This document shows positions 1-6,529 of a stretch of 6,573 nt of DNA, piece after piece (positions within the stretch are counted from its first letter, which is position 1; each line of letters begins with the position of its first letter). Origin of the DNA: Flavobacterium sp. (GTDB lineage: Bacteria > Bacteroidota > Bacteroidia > Flavobacteriales > Flavobacteriaceae); contig SEBM01000235.1 in NCBI GenBank assembly GCA_004296145.1, positions 1 through 6,573 on the forward strand, read 5' to 3'. The notes under the pieces were generated by a model. The model saw only the letters and a program-made list of their open reading frames with translations, was not told where the DNA came from and did no database searches. The position numbers and the translations under genes were made by a program.

Positions 1-3
1 GGG

Positions 4-93
4 AAGACAAAACGCCCGGAGGGATCGGGTTTGTCTTGAATTTTTGGTTCTTTTTGTTCAAGCAAAAAGAACCAAAAAAAGGACTGAAAGTCC
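4..93. repeat. Cluster of three hairpin-forming inverted repeats upstream of nadC
   Basis: Three inverted repeats stand side by side. The first pairs AAGACAAA (4-11) with TTTGTCTT (30-37) and continues inward, after a 3-nt bulge, with CCCG (15-18) against CGGG (26-29). The second is a perfect 16-bp stem, 41-56 against 63-78, with a 6-nt loop (TTCAAG). The third pairs GGACT (81-85) with AGTCC (89-93) around a 3-nt loop. CTTGAA (35-40) is also complementary to TTCAAG (57-62), so an alternative fold exists. No stem is followed by a T-run on either strand, so these are not typical intrinsic terminators. The block looks like a dispersed intergenic repeat or a structured leader. It contains no credible coding frame. 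Confidence 0.7.
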
Positions 94-129
94 GCTTAAA
101 TATTTAGCATCTTATAAAATGTATAAAAA

Positions 130-987
130 ATGATTAGCGACGCACAATTTCAAGCCGAATTAAAATTATTAATTAGTAATGCCATTCGTGAAGATGTAGG
201 TACAGGAGATTATAGCTCGTTGGCCTGTATTCCAGACACAGCGCATGGTCAGGCTAAATTACTGGTTAAAGATCAGGGAATAATTGCGGGTGTTGAATTG
301 GCAAAAATGGTTTTTGAACATGTTGATCCTAAATTAAAAATAAAAACATATATCGAAGATGGAACGCATGTAGAGTATGGAGAAGTTGTATTTGAAGTTT
401 CAGGAAGTTCTCAATCAATTTTAAAGGCAGAGCGAGTAGTTTTAAATACGATGCAGCGTATGTCTGCAATTGCGACTAAAACAAATCAGTATGTTCAGCT
501 TTTAGAAGGAACGGGCACTAAAATTTTAGATACAAGAAAAACAACTCCAAATTTCAGAGCTGCAGAGAAGTGGGCTGTGAAAATAGGAGGAGGTGAAAAT
601 CACCGTTTTGCACTTTATGATATGGTAATGTTAAAAGACAATCATATTGATTTTGCAGGCGGAATTACGCTTGCCATCAAAAAAACAAAAGCATACTTAA
701 AAGAAAATAATCTGGATTTGAAGATTATTGTAGAAGCCCGAAATTTAGATGAAATTAGAGAGATTTTACTGAGTGATGGTGTACACAGAATCCTGATTGA
801 TAATTTTAATTATGAAGATACAAAAACTGCAGTAAAATTAATTGGCAGCAAATGCCAGACAGAATCTTCGGGAAATATAAACGAAAAAACCATTCGCGAA
901 TATGCATTATGCGGTGTAAACTATATTTCATCTGGTGCATTGACACATTCCATCTATAATATGGATTTGAGTTTGAAAGCATTTTAG
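130..987 (+). CDS. nadC: Nicotinate-nucleotide pyrophosphorylase (quinolinate phosphoribosyltransferase)
   Basis: This 285-residue protein is NadC, the cytoplasmic enzyme that converts quinolinate and PRPP to nicotinate mononucleotide, CO2 and pyrophosphate in de novo NAD synthesis. Length and domain order are those of the family: an N-terminal alpha/beta sandwich (about 1-115) and a C-terminal barrel. Visible signatures are AERVVLN (100-106), the substrate-binding stretch DTRKTTP (134-140) with R136 and K137, GGGENHR (153-159), MLKDNH (167-172), VEAR (201-204), D224 in LIDNF, and the phosphate-binding ESSGNI (245-250). The ATG at 130 gives the expected N terminus (AIREDVGTGD); it has no Shine-Dalgarno motif, only an A-rich leader. 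No other NAD-pathway gene (nadA, nadB) is in view. It reads in the same direction as the next genes but is separated from them by 162 bp of repeats, so co-transcription is uncertain. Confidence 0.97.
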   Translation: MISDAQFQAELKLLISNAIREDVGTGDYSSLACIPDTAHGQAKLLVKDQGIIAGVELAKMVFEHVDPKLKIKTYIEDGTHVEYGEVVFEVSGSSQSILKAERVVLNTMQRMSAIATKTNQYVQLLEGTGTKILDTRKTTPNFRAAEKWAVKIGGGENHRFALYDMVMLKDNHIDFAGGITLAIKKTKAYLKENNLDLKIIVEARNLDEIREILLSDGVHRILIDNFNYEDTKTAVKLIGSKCQTESSGNINEKTIREYALCGVNYISSGALTHSIYNMDLSLKAF

Positions 988-989
988 GG

Positions 990-1040
990 AGTTATTAAGT
1001 TATAAATTATAAGTTATTAGTTATGAGTTGACTGACTCAT
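990..1040. repeat. AGTTAT short repeats and small inverted repeat downstream of nadC
   Basis: The hexamer AGTTAT occurs four times just after the nadC stop, at 990, 998, 1012 and 1019, with irregular 1-8 nt spacers. The block ends in an inverted repeat, ATGAGT (1023-1028) against ACTCAT (1035-1040), with a 6-nt spacer. A second small palindrome, TTATA/TATAA, spans 1000-1012. There is no T-run after the stem, so it is not a convincing terminator. It looks like degenerate intergenic repeat DNA of unknown role. Confidence 0.55.
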
Positions 1041-1070
1041 GTCTAAAAGCTACAATCACACAGAATAAAA

Positions 1071-1144
1071 AATCTATCCTGTTTCGAAGTTTCGGAACTA
1101 AATCTAAAATCTAAAATCTATCCCGACGCTTCGGGACTAAAATC
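1071..1144. repeat. Two diverged copies of a palindromic intergenic repeat before the YihY-family gene
   Basis: Two related units lie 44 bp apart. Each begins with AATCTATCC (1071-1079 and 1115-1123) and ends in a TTCGGRACTAAA-type sequence (1091-1102 and 1131-1141). Each can form a hairpin in its middle. Copy 1 pairs 1081-1087 with 1092-1098 (7 pairs, one G-T). Copy 2 pairs TCCCGA (1121-1126) with TCGGGA (1131-1136) around CGCT. The join between them is a run of AATCTAA-like units. Copy 2 ends within a few bases of the next gene's ATG at 1150, so it would lie in that gene's leader if transcription starts upstream. Neither hairpin is followed by a T-run. Confidence 0.6.
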
Positions 1145-1149
1145 AATAT

Positions 1150-2067
1150 ATGTCTAAAGAGATAGAAGATCGGATTGAGAAAATTGTGGTGCTGCGTTCT
1201 GTGGCCCGGCTTTTAAAAAAAGTGAAATTGCCATGGCTGGAAGGTTTTTCGCTATACGATTTATTGGAGCTGTATATTTTAGGAATTCTTGAAGGAGCTT
1301 TTTCGTATCATGCAAGTGCTGTTTCTTTTAGTTCTTTTATGGCTTTGTTTCCTTTTGCTTTATTCATTTTAAACTTAATTCCTTACATTCCAATTGAAGG
1401 ATTTCAGGCCGATTTTTTGCTTTTTGTGCAACAAGGCGTGCCGCCAAATACTTATGATGCGATTAGTAATATTATAAGTGATATTTTAAATAATAGTCAC
1501 TCCGGCTTATTATCTACCGGATTTTTGCTTTCTATCTTTTTAATGGCAAACGGAATCAATAGTATTTTAAGTGGTTTTGAATCCTCTAAACACGTTTTTG
1601 ACAAACGTGGTTTCTTTCATCAATATCTTGTTGCGCTGGCAATTTCGTTAGTAATGACTATTATATTGTTTGTTACAGTGGCAACAATTGTAGTTTTTGA
1701 GGTATTTATTCAGAAAACAATTATTCAGGATGTGCTGAGTGACAATATTCCGCTTATAATTTTGGGCCGATATTTGTTTGTATTGTTAATGATCCTTATA
1801 TCTACCTCAATATTATTGCGTTACGGAACGAAACAATATAATAAAGTGCCTTTTATAAGCATCGGATCGGTTTTTACAACCATCTTAATTGTTATATCTT
1901 CGTTCTTTTTTGGGATTTGGGTTATAAAATTTTCAAAATACAACGAACTTTATGGTTCTATTGGGACATTATTAATTCTAATGTTTTATATTTGGATAAA
2001 CTGTATGATTCTGCTTTTAGGGTTCGAATTGAACGCTACTATCAGAAAATTAAAACAAAAAAAATAA
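1150..2067 (+). CDS. YihY/virulence factor BrkB family inner-membrane protein
   Basis: This 305-residue protein belongs to the YihY/BrkB family of integral inner-membrane proteins. The biochemical role of the family is not settled, and older names such as BrkB or ribonuclease BN should not be taken as function. About six hydrophobic segments are visible, near residues 57-78, 118-140, 157-187, 201-223, 233-258 and 268-292, after a charged amphipathic N terminus (1-30). Family signatures are YHASAVSFSSFMALFPF (53-69), the polar MANGINSILSGFE (132-144) and, in the last membrane segment, YNELYGSIGTLL followed by FYIWI and LLLGFELNA. The basic tail (IRKLKQKK) is expected to be cytoplasmic. The ATG at 1150 gives a full-length product; the leader has no Shine-Dalgarno motif. 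It is the first of four closely spaced forward genes, only 7 bp before the next start. Confidence 0.9.
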   Translation: MSKEIEDRIEKIVVLRSVARLLKKVKLPWLEGFSLYDLLELYILGILEGAFSYHASAVSFSSFMALFPFALFILNLIPYIPIEGFQADFLLFVQQGVPPNTYDAISNIISDILNNSHSGLLSTGFLLSIFLMANGINSILSGFESSKHVFDKRGFFHQYLVALAISLVMTIILFVTVATIVVFEVFIQKTIIQDVLSDNIPLIILGRYLFVLLMILISTSILLRYGTKQYNKVPFISIGSVFTTILIVISSFFFGIWVIKFSKYNELYGSIGTLLILMFYIWINCMILLLGFELNATIRKLKQKK

Positions 2068-2074
2068 AAATATT

Positions 2075-2506
2075 ATGAAAAATTGGATGTTAACGATCGG
2101 AGTTTTCTTTTTGACACTTGGTACTATTCAGAGTCAGAGTGTGATAGGAAAATGGAAAACTATCGATGATGAAACGGGAGAAGCAAAATCTGTTGTAGAA
2201 ATTTATGAAAAATCTGGAAAAGTTTATGGTAAGGTTGTAGAAATACTTCGCGACAGCCATAGAAAAGATATATGTACTAAATGCGACGGAGCAGAAAAAA
2301 ACAAACCAATTTTGGGAATGGTTATTATCAACGGTCTTAAAAAAGACGGCGATGAATATAACGGAGGAAGTATCCTGGATCCTACAAATGGTAAAAAATA
2401 CAAATGTTATATCACATTAGATTCTGCTGATAAACTAAAACTTCGTGGTTATGTTGGTGTTTCCATTATGGGAAGAACTCAATATTGGACACGAGTGAAA
2501 AACTAA
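2075..2506 (+). CDS. Small exported DUF2147-family protein
   Basis: This 143-residue protein has an N-terminal signal peptide (hydrophobic core about 5-17, probable cleavage near IQSQ-S, residues 19-22), so it should be periplasmic or otherwise exported. There is no lipobox cysteine. The mature part matches DUF2147: GKWKT-DD-TG--KSVVEIY at the start, a CxxC pair (C67, C70) in a D-C-KC-G segment, then GGSILDPTNGKKYKC and LKLRGYVG-S--GRTQYWTR near the end. The family is small, beta-rich and of unknown function; the CxxC and C111 could form a disulfide or bind metal, but nothing here proves it. It sits 7 bp after the YihY-family gene and 23 bp before the metallo-beta-lactamase, so it is probably translated from the same mRNA as both. 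The ATG at 2075 is chosen because it provides the signal peptide. Confidence 0.88.
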   Translation: MKNWMLTIGVFFLTLGTIQSQSVIGKWKTIDDETGEAKSVVEIYEKSGKVYGKVVEILRDSHRKDICTKCDGAEKNKPILGMVIINGLKKDGDEYNGGSILDPTNGKKYKCYITLDSADKLKLRGYVGVSIMGRTQYWTRVKN

Positions 2507-2529
2507 ATTTCATTTTCAAAATAGATCAA

Positions 2530-3282
2530 ATGCGAAAAGCATCGATAATTTTATTTTTACTGCTATTTTCCAATAGTTTTGGACAATCGAAGAATTCAGC
2601 ATTACCCATAAGTCATCTAACAGGTGACTTTTATGTTTATAAAACATATCACGATTATGAAGGAACACAGATTTCGGCAAATGCCATGTATCTTGTAACT
2701 AATAAAGGTGTAGTTTTATTTGATGCTCCCTGGGATGAAAAGCAGTTTCAGCCATTGTTAGACAGTATTAAAGCAAAACATAATAAAGAAGTTATTATGT
2801 GTTTTGCTACACATTCTCATGATGACAGGTCAGGAGGGATAGCATTTTACAAACAAAAAGGAATTAAAACGTATTCAGGAAAAGCTACTGATGAAATTTT
2901 AAAAAAAGAAAATAAACCCAGAGCAGAATATATAGTGCCAAATGATACCATATTTACAGTTGGCCAATATAAATTTGAAGTGTTTTATCCCGGAAAAGGA
3001 CATGCGCCGGATAATATTGTAGCCTGGTTTGCTAAAGAAAAAATACTTTACGGAGCCTGTTTTATAAAAAGTGCTTCTGCAAAAGATTTGGGTTATCTTG
3101 CTAATTCTGATGTGCGGGAATGGGAAAAATCGATTAAAAAAGTACAGGCCAAATGTAAAAATCCGAAATATATTATTCCGGGTCACGAAGACTGGACTGA
3201 TACACAATCGTTGAACCATACTTTAAAATTAGTACAAGAATATAATAGTGCAAAAGCGTCTGATAAATTAAATAAAAAGTAA
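2530..3282 (+). CDS. bla: Subclass B1 metallo-beta-lactamase (putative carbapenemase)
   Basis: This 250-residue precursor is a zinc-dependent beta-lactamase that would hydrolyse beta-lactams, probably including carbapenems, in the periplasm. A signal peptide is clear (MRKASIILFLLLFSNSFG, cleavage near 18-19). All B1 zinc ligands are present: H95, H97 and D99 in THSHDDRSGG (standard numbers 116, 118, 120), H158 in GKGHAPDN (196), C177 in GACFIKS (221) and H219 in IPGHEDW (263). The substrate-binding K180 (224) and N192 (233) are also in place. An intact B1 site argues against a glyoxalase II-type hydrolase. The overall look is that of intrinsic flavobacterial enzymes (IND, BlaB, JOHN groups). 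The frame is open from a TTG at 2485, overlapping the previous gene, but the ATG at 2530 places the signal peptide at the N terminus and is preferred. It lies 24 bp before priA. Activity range is inferred. Confidence 0.95.
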   Translation: MRKASIILFLLLFSNSFGQSKNSALPISHLTGDFYVYKTYHDYEGTQISANAMYLVTNKGVVLFDAPWDEKQFQPLLDSIKAKHNKEVIMCFATHSHDDRSGGIAFYKQKGIKTYSGKATDEILKKENKPRAEYIVPNDTIFTVGQYKFEVFYPGKGHAPDNIVAWFAKEKILYGACFIKSASAKDLGYLANSDVREWEKSIKKVQAKCKNPKYIIPGHEDWTDTQSLNHTLKLVQEYNSAKASDKLNKK

Positions 3283-3306
3283 TTTTACAGGCCATAAAAT
3301 CTTTAC

Positions 3307-5757
3307 ATGTATTTCGTCGAAGTTATTTTACCGCTTTCTTTAGCCAAAACATTTACTTATCGGGTTTCTGAAACTGAATTCCATTATATTAAAAAAGGAA
3401 TGCGGGTTGCTGTGCCTTTTGGTAAGAGTAAAATGTACACCGGTTTGGTTATGGATATTCATGAGAATGCGCCAAACTTATACGAAGCCAAAGAAATTCA
3501 CCAGATTCTTGATGAAAAACCAATTGCAACAGAAATTCAGCTTCAACACTGGCTTTGGATTGCCAATTATTATATGTGTGGTATTGGTGATGTATATCGC
3601 GGTGCTTTTCCAACAGGTTTATTGCTGGAAAGTGAAACGATTGTTTCGCACAAACCAAATGTTACTGTAAACGACAGTGAACTTTCGGATGATGAATTTC
3701 TAATTTATGAAGCTTTACATCATCAAAGTTCCCTGAAGGTTCAGGATATTATCTCAATCCTTAATAAAAAAAATATCTTTCCGATTCTGCAAAAGATGAT
3801 TTCAAAAGATATCATTGTTTTAGAAGAAGAAATAAAAGAAAGTTACAAACCAAAACTGGTTCGTTATGTGAAATTACACAGTCAATACGAAACAGATGAA
3901 GGTTTAGGGCAATTATTAGAAGTTCTTAAAAGTGCTAATAAACAAAAGGAAATTGTTCTATTATATTTTCAATTGCGGGCTTCAGAAAAGAAACCTATTA
4001 CGGTTAAGAAATTAGTTGAAGTTTCGGGTGCAACTGCCGCTGTTGTAAAAGCTTTAATAGAAAAAGAGATATTTGAAGAATATTTTATTCAACACGACAG
4101 AGTTTCATATGAAGGAAAAGCTTCTGAAAAACAATTGCTGTTAAGTGAAGCTCAGCAAACCGCTTTTGATTCCATTAAAAATAATTTAAATGAAAAAGAA
4201 GTTTGCCTCCTTCATGGCGTGACTTCGAGCGGTAAAACAGAGATTTATATAAAGCTTATAGAAGAATATTTAAGCTCAGGAAAACAAATTCTGTATTTGC
4301 TTCCTGAAATTGCATTAACCACTCAGTTAGTGACAAGATTACGACTTCATTTTGGAGATAAAGTTGCTGTTTTTCATTCGAAATACAGTAATAATGAACG
4401 CGTAGAAGTTTGGAAACAAACACTTGAGAATTCAGAAAAAGCACAAATTGTAATAGGAGCAAGGTCGGCTTTGTTTTTACCTTTTGCCGATTTAGGATTA
4501 TTAATTGTAGACGAAGAGCACGAGCAGACTTTTAAACAAGTGGATCCTGCACCGCGTTACCACGCACGCGATTCTGCAATAGTTTTGGCTAATTTGCATA
4601 AAGCAAAAGTCCTTTTGGGATCTGCAACACCAAGTATAGAAACGTATTTTAATACACAAACCGATAAATATGGTTTGGTGTCCCTTACTGAACGTTATAA
4701 TAATGTACGAATGCCCGAAATTGTTTTGGTCGATTTAAAAGACAAACATTTCAGAAAAAGAATGACGGGACATTTTAGTGATCTCCTAATAGAAGAAATT
4801 GCCGAAGCTTTATCTTTGGGTGAACAGGTAATTTTGTTTCAGAACAGACGGGGATATTCTCCTATTATAGAATGTTTGACTTGCGGACACGTGTCTCATT
4901 GTCAACAATGTGATGTGAGTCTGACTTTTCATAAACATAAAAACCAATTACGCTGCCATTATTGTGGCTATTCAATCGCAAAACCAACCCATTGTCACAG
5001 CTGTTCGAGTATTGATCTTACTACAAAAGGTTTTGGTACAGAACAAATTGAACAGGAATTACTGTCTCTTTTTCCAAAAGCGAAAACCTGGCGAATGGAC
5101 CAGGACACAACGCGTGGGAAATTTGGTTTTGAAAAAATTATAGATTCGTTTAAAAACCGCGAAATTGATATTTTGGTCGGAACGCAAATGCTAGCCAAAG
5201 GTTTAGACTTTGATAATGTAAGTCTGGTTGGGATTATGAATGCAGATAATATGCTGCATCATCCTGATTTTAGGGCTTTTGAAAGAAGTTATCAAATGAT
5301 GACACAAGTTGCCGGAAGAGCGGGGAGGGCAGAAAAACAGGGAAAAGTTGTCATTCAGACTTATAATCCGGATCATAATACTATACAACAGGTCACAAAC
5401 CATAATTATATAGGTATGTATAAGGAGCAATTGTATGACAGAAAAATTTATAAGTATCCTCCTTATTTCAGGATTATAAAGCTGACGTTAAAAAACAAAG
5501 ATTATGATAAACTAAAAGAAGGTGCTATGTGGCTGTATCAGGTTTTGAGTCAAAATCTGAATATGCCTGTTTTAGGTCCTGAAGAACCGGCAATCAACAG
5601 AATCAGGAATGAATATATCCGTACGATTTTAATTAAAATTCCGCAAAACCTGCCATTAGGAGGTACAAAAAAAACTATTCAGAAAATGCTGAATAGTTTT
5701 GAAGCTGTTGCTCAGTACAGAGCTATAAAAGTTGTAATAAATGTCGATTTTTATTAA
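3307..5757 (+). CDS. priA: Primosomal protein N' (PriA replication-restart helicase)
   Basis: This 816-residue protein is PriA, the superfamily 2 3'-to-5' DNA helicase that recognises abandoned replication forks and reloads the replisome. Domains in order: N-terminal 3'-end-binding domain (about 1-105, starting FVEVILPLSLAKTFTYRV), a winged-helix-like region (about 115-260), helicase lobe 1 with Walker A GVTSSGKT (304-311), DEEH (402-405) and GSATP (438-442), and lobe 2 ending in motif VI QVAGRAGRA (667-675). Eight cysteines form the inserted two-zinc site: C523, C526, C532, C535, C550, C553, C563, C566. The C-terminal domain runs to the end. The length is somewhat above that of the E. coli protein, as is common in Bacteroidota. 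Nothing is missing or frameshifted. It is the last gene of the forward cluster, and its final codons overlap an antisense terminator. Confidence 0.98.
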   Translation: MYFVEVILPLSLAKTFTYRVSETEFHYIKKGMRVAVPFGKSKMYTGLVMDIHENAPNLYEAKEIHQILDEKPIATEIQLQHWLWIANYYMCGIGDVYRGAFPTGLLLESETIVSHKPNVTVNDSELSDDEFLIYEALHHQSSLKVQDIISILNKKNIFPILQKMISKDIIVLEEEIKESYKPKLVRYVKLHSQYETDEGLGQLLEVLKSANKQKEIVLLYFQLRASEKKPITVKKLVEVSGATAAVVKALIEKEIFEEYFIQHDRVSYEGKASEKQLLLSEAQQTAFDSIKNNLNEKEVCLLHGVTSSGKTEIYIKLIEEYLSSGKQILYLLPEIALTTQLVTRLRLHFGDKVAVFHSKYSNNERVEVWKQTLENSEKAQIVIGARSALFLPFADLGLLIVDEEHEQTFKQVDPAPRYHARDSAIVLANLHKAKVLLGSATPSIETYFNTQTDKYGLVSLTERYNNVRMPEIVLVDLKDKHFRKRMTGHFSDLLIEEIAEALSLGEQVILFQNRRGYSPIIECLTCGHVSHCQQCDVSLTFHKHKNQLRCHYCGYSIAKPTHCHSCSSIDLTTKGFGTEQIEQELLSLFPKAKTWRMDQDTTRGKFGFEKIIDSFKNREIDILVGTQMLAKGLDFDNVSLVGIMNADNMLHHPDFRAFERSYQMMTQVAGRAGRAEKQGKVVIQTYNPDHNTIQQVTNHNYIGMYKEQLYDRKIYKYPPYFRIIKLTLKNKDYDKLKEGAMWLYQVLSQNLNMPVLGPEEPAINRIRNEYIRTILIKIPQNLPLGGTKKTIQKMLNSFEAVAQYRAIKVVINVDFY
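5667..5700 (-). terminator. Intrinsic terminator for the response-regulator transcript, inside priA
   Basis: A perfect 12-bp inverted repeat pairs 5671-5682 (AAAACTATTCAG) with 5689-5700 (CTGAATAGTTTT) around a 6-nt spacer. Read on the minus strand, the stem ends in a run of eight T (plus-strand A-run 5667-5674, half of it within the stem), which is the classic intrinsic terminator layout. It lies 60 nt beyond the response regulator's stop codon, so that gene's mRNA would end inside the antisense of priA codons near residues 787-798. On the plus strand the run after the stem is only the four T of the arm, so forward termination is less likely. Function is inferred from structure. Confidence 0.75.
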
Positions 5758-5760
5758 GTC

Positions 5761-6459
5761 TTAAGATGAGGTAGAAAGTGCTCTTACCAAATCTTCTTTC
5801 TTATTTCTGCTCAAAGGGATTTTTGTAATTCCGATTTCTGCAAATTTACTGTTGAAACGCTCTACCTTATCTATATTGATAATATAGGATTTGTGTACGC
5901 GAATAAATTTTTCTTTTGATAAGTCGTTTTCAAAAGATTTCATAGTAGAAAGCACCAGATTACTGTCGTCTTCTGTAACCACTCTTACGTAGTCACCAAA
6001 GGCTTCAATCCATTTGATTTTTGCAGTAAATATTTTAAGTTTCTTAAGATTACTTTTTATAAAAATATGTTCACCCTCTTCTTCTTTTACTTCTTTTTTG
6101 AGTAAATGCATGTCAATTGCCCTTTTTACAGAAGCATTAAAACGATCGACCGCTATTGGTTTTTGCAGATAATCAGTGGCATCATAATCAAAAGCTTTTA
6201 AAGCGTATTCTGCTTTAGAAGTAATAAAAATAATCTGAGGTTTAGTTTTTAATCCGTCAAGGAAGTCAAAACCATTGATAACAGGCATTTCAATATCTAG
6301 AAAAATTAAGTCAATATTATTTAAAGAGATGCAGCTTTTTGCTTCTATTGCATTAGAAAAGTCCCCGATTAAGTGCAAACCTGGGTGATTATTAACTAAT
6401 TTTGCAATAATTGTCCTTTGTATCGAACTATCATCAACAACAACACAGTTTAGTTTCAT
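5761..6459 (-). CDS. LytTR-family response regulator transcription factor
   Basis: This 232-residue protein is a two-component response regulator with an N-terminal receiver domain (about 1-118), a short charged linker (KKEVKEEEGE, 121-130) and a C-terminal LytTR DNA-binding domain (about 131-230). Receiver residues are intact: acidic pair D9 and D10, phospho-acceptor D55 in IFLDIEMP, T80 and K100 followed by P101. The LytTR part shows WIEAFGDYVRVVT (150-162), FIRVHKSYIININ-like text (185-196) and IPLSRN (214-219), typical of the AgrA/LytR group. It should bind promoter repeats as a dimer when phosphorylated. No histidine kinase is in the window, so its partner and targets are unknown; a kinase could lie beyond the right edge or elsewhere. 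After the acidic pair it has SS where many relatives have E-P. It converges on priA with 3 bp between stop codons. The start codon is the ATG whose complement is at 6457-6459. Confidence 0.93.
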   Translation of the reverse strand: MKLNCVVVDDSSIQRTIIAKLVNNHPGLHLIGDFSNAIEAKSCISLNNIDLIFLDIEMPVINGFDFLDGLKTKPQIIFITSKAEYALKAFDYDATDYLQKPIAVDRFNASVKRAIDMHLLKKEVKEEEGEHIFIKSNLKKLKIFTAKIKWIEAFGDYVRVVTEDDSNLVLSTMKSFENDLSKEKFIRVHKSYIINIDKVERFNSKFAEIGITKIPLSRNKKEDLVRALSTSS

Positions 6460-6465
6460 AACATT

Positions 6466-6493
6466 TAAATTTAGAATAAATTCAGGATAGCAA
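6466..6493 (-). promoter_or_regulatory. Weak Bacteroidota-type promoter match before the response regulator
   Basis: On the minus strand TTG (plus 6491-6493) is followed after 17 nt by TAAATTTA (plus 6466-6473), one mismatch from the Bacteroidota -7 consensus TAnnTTTG. Only 6 nt separate it from the start codon, so the mRNA would be almost leaderless, and in A/T-rich DNA such matches arise easily. It is listed as a candidate only. Confidence 0.22.
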
Positions 6494-6511
6494 TAGTAAA
6501 TGTATTATTTA

Positions 6512-6529
6512 TTTAGTAAAAAAACTAAA
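6512..6529. repeat. 18-bp inverted repeat upstream of the response regulator
   Basis: TTTAGT (6512-6517) and ACTAAA (6524-6529) form a perfect 6-bp inverted repeat around six A, 53 bp upstream of the response-regulator start. It could be an operator half-site pair or a chance palindrome in A/T-rich sequence. The rest of 6460-6573 shows no coding frame or other clear element. Confidence 0.35.

Noticed and set aside
41..78. 16-bp hairpin as an intrinsic terminator of a gene to the left
   Set aside because: The 3' arm ends in A on both strands, so there is no T-run after the stem in either direction.
119..133. Tiny upstream frame ATG TAT AAA AAA TGA overlapping the nadC start
   Set aside because: Only four codons, no other sign of a leader peptide; most likely chance in A-rich DNA.
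1150..2067. Annotation of the YihY-family gene as ribonuclease BN
   Set aside because: The name came from an early mis-assignment; the protein is a multi-pass membrane protein without nuclease motifs.
2485..2529. TTG-initiated 15-residue N-terminal extension of the beta-lactamase overlapping the DUF2147 gene
   Set aside because: It would bury the signal peptide inside the protein and use a rare start; the ATG at 2530 puts the signal peptide at the N terminus.
2899..3219. Minus-strand open frame of 106 codons inside the beta-lactamase gene
   Set aside because: It lies antisense to a well-supported gene, has a composition biased to F, I and Y, and matches no family I know.
4995..5430. Short minus-strand open frames within priA
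   Set aside because: They are shadows of the priA reading frame, with no recognisable motifs.
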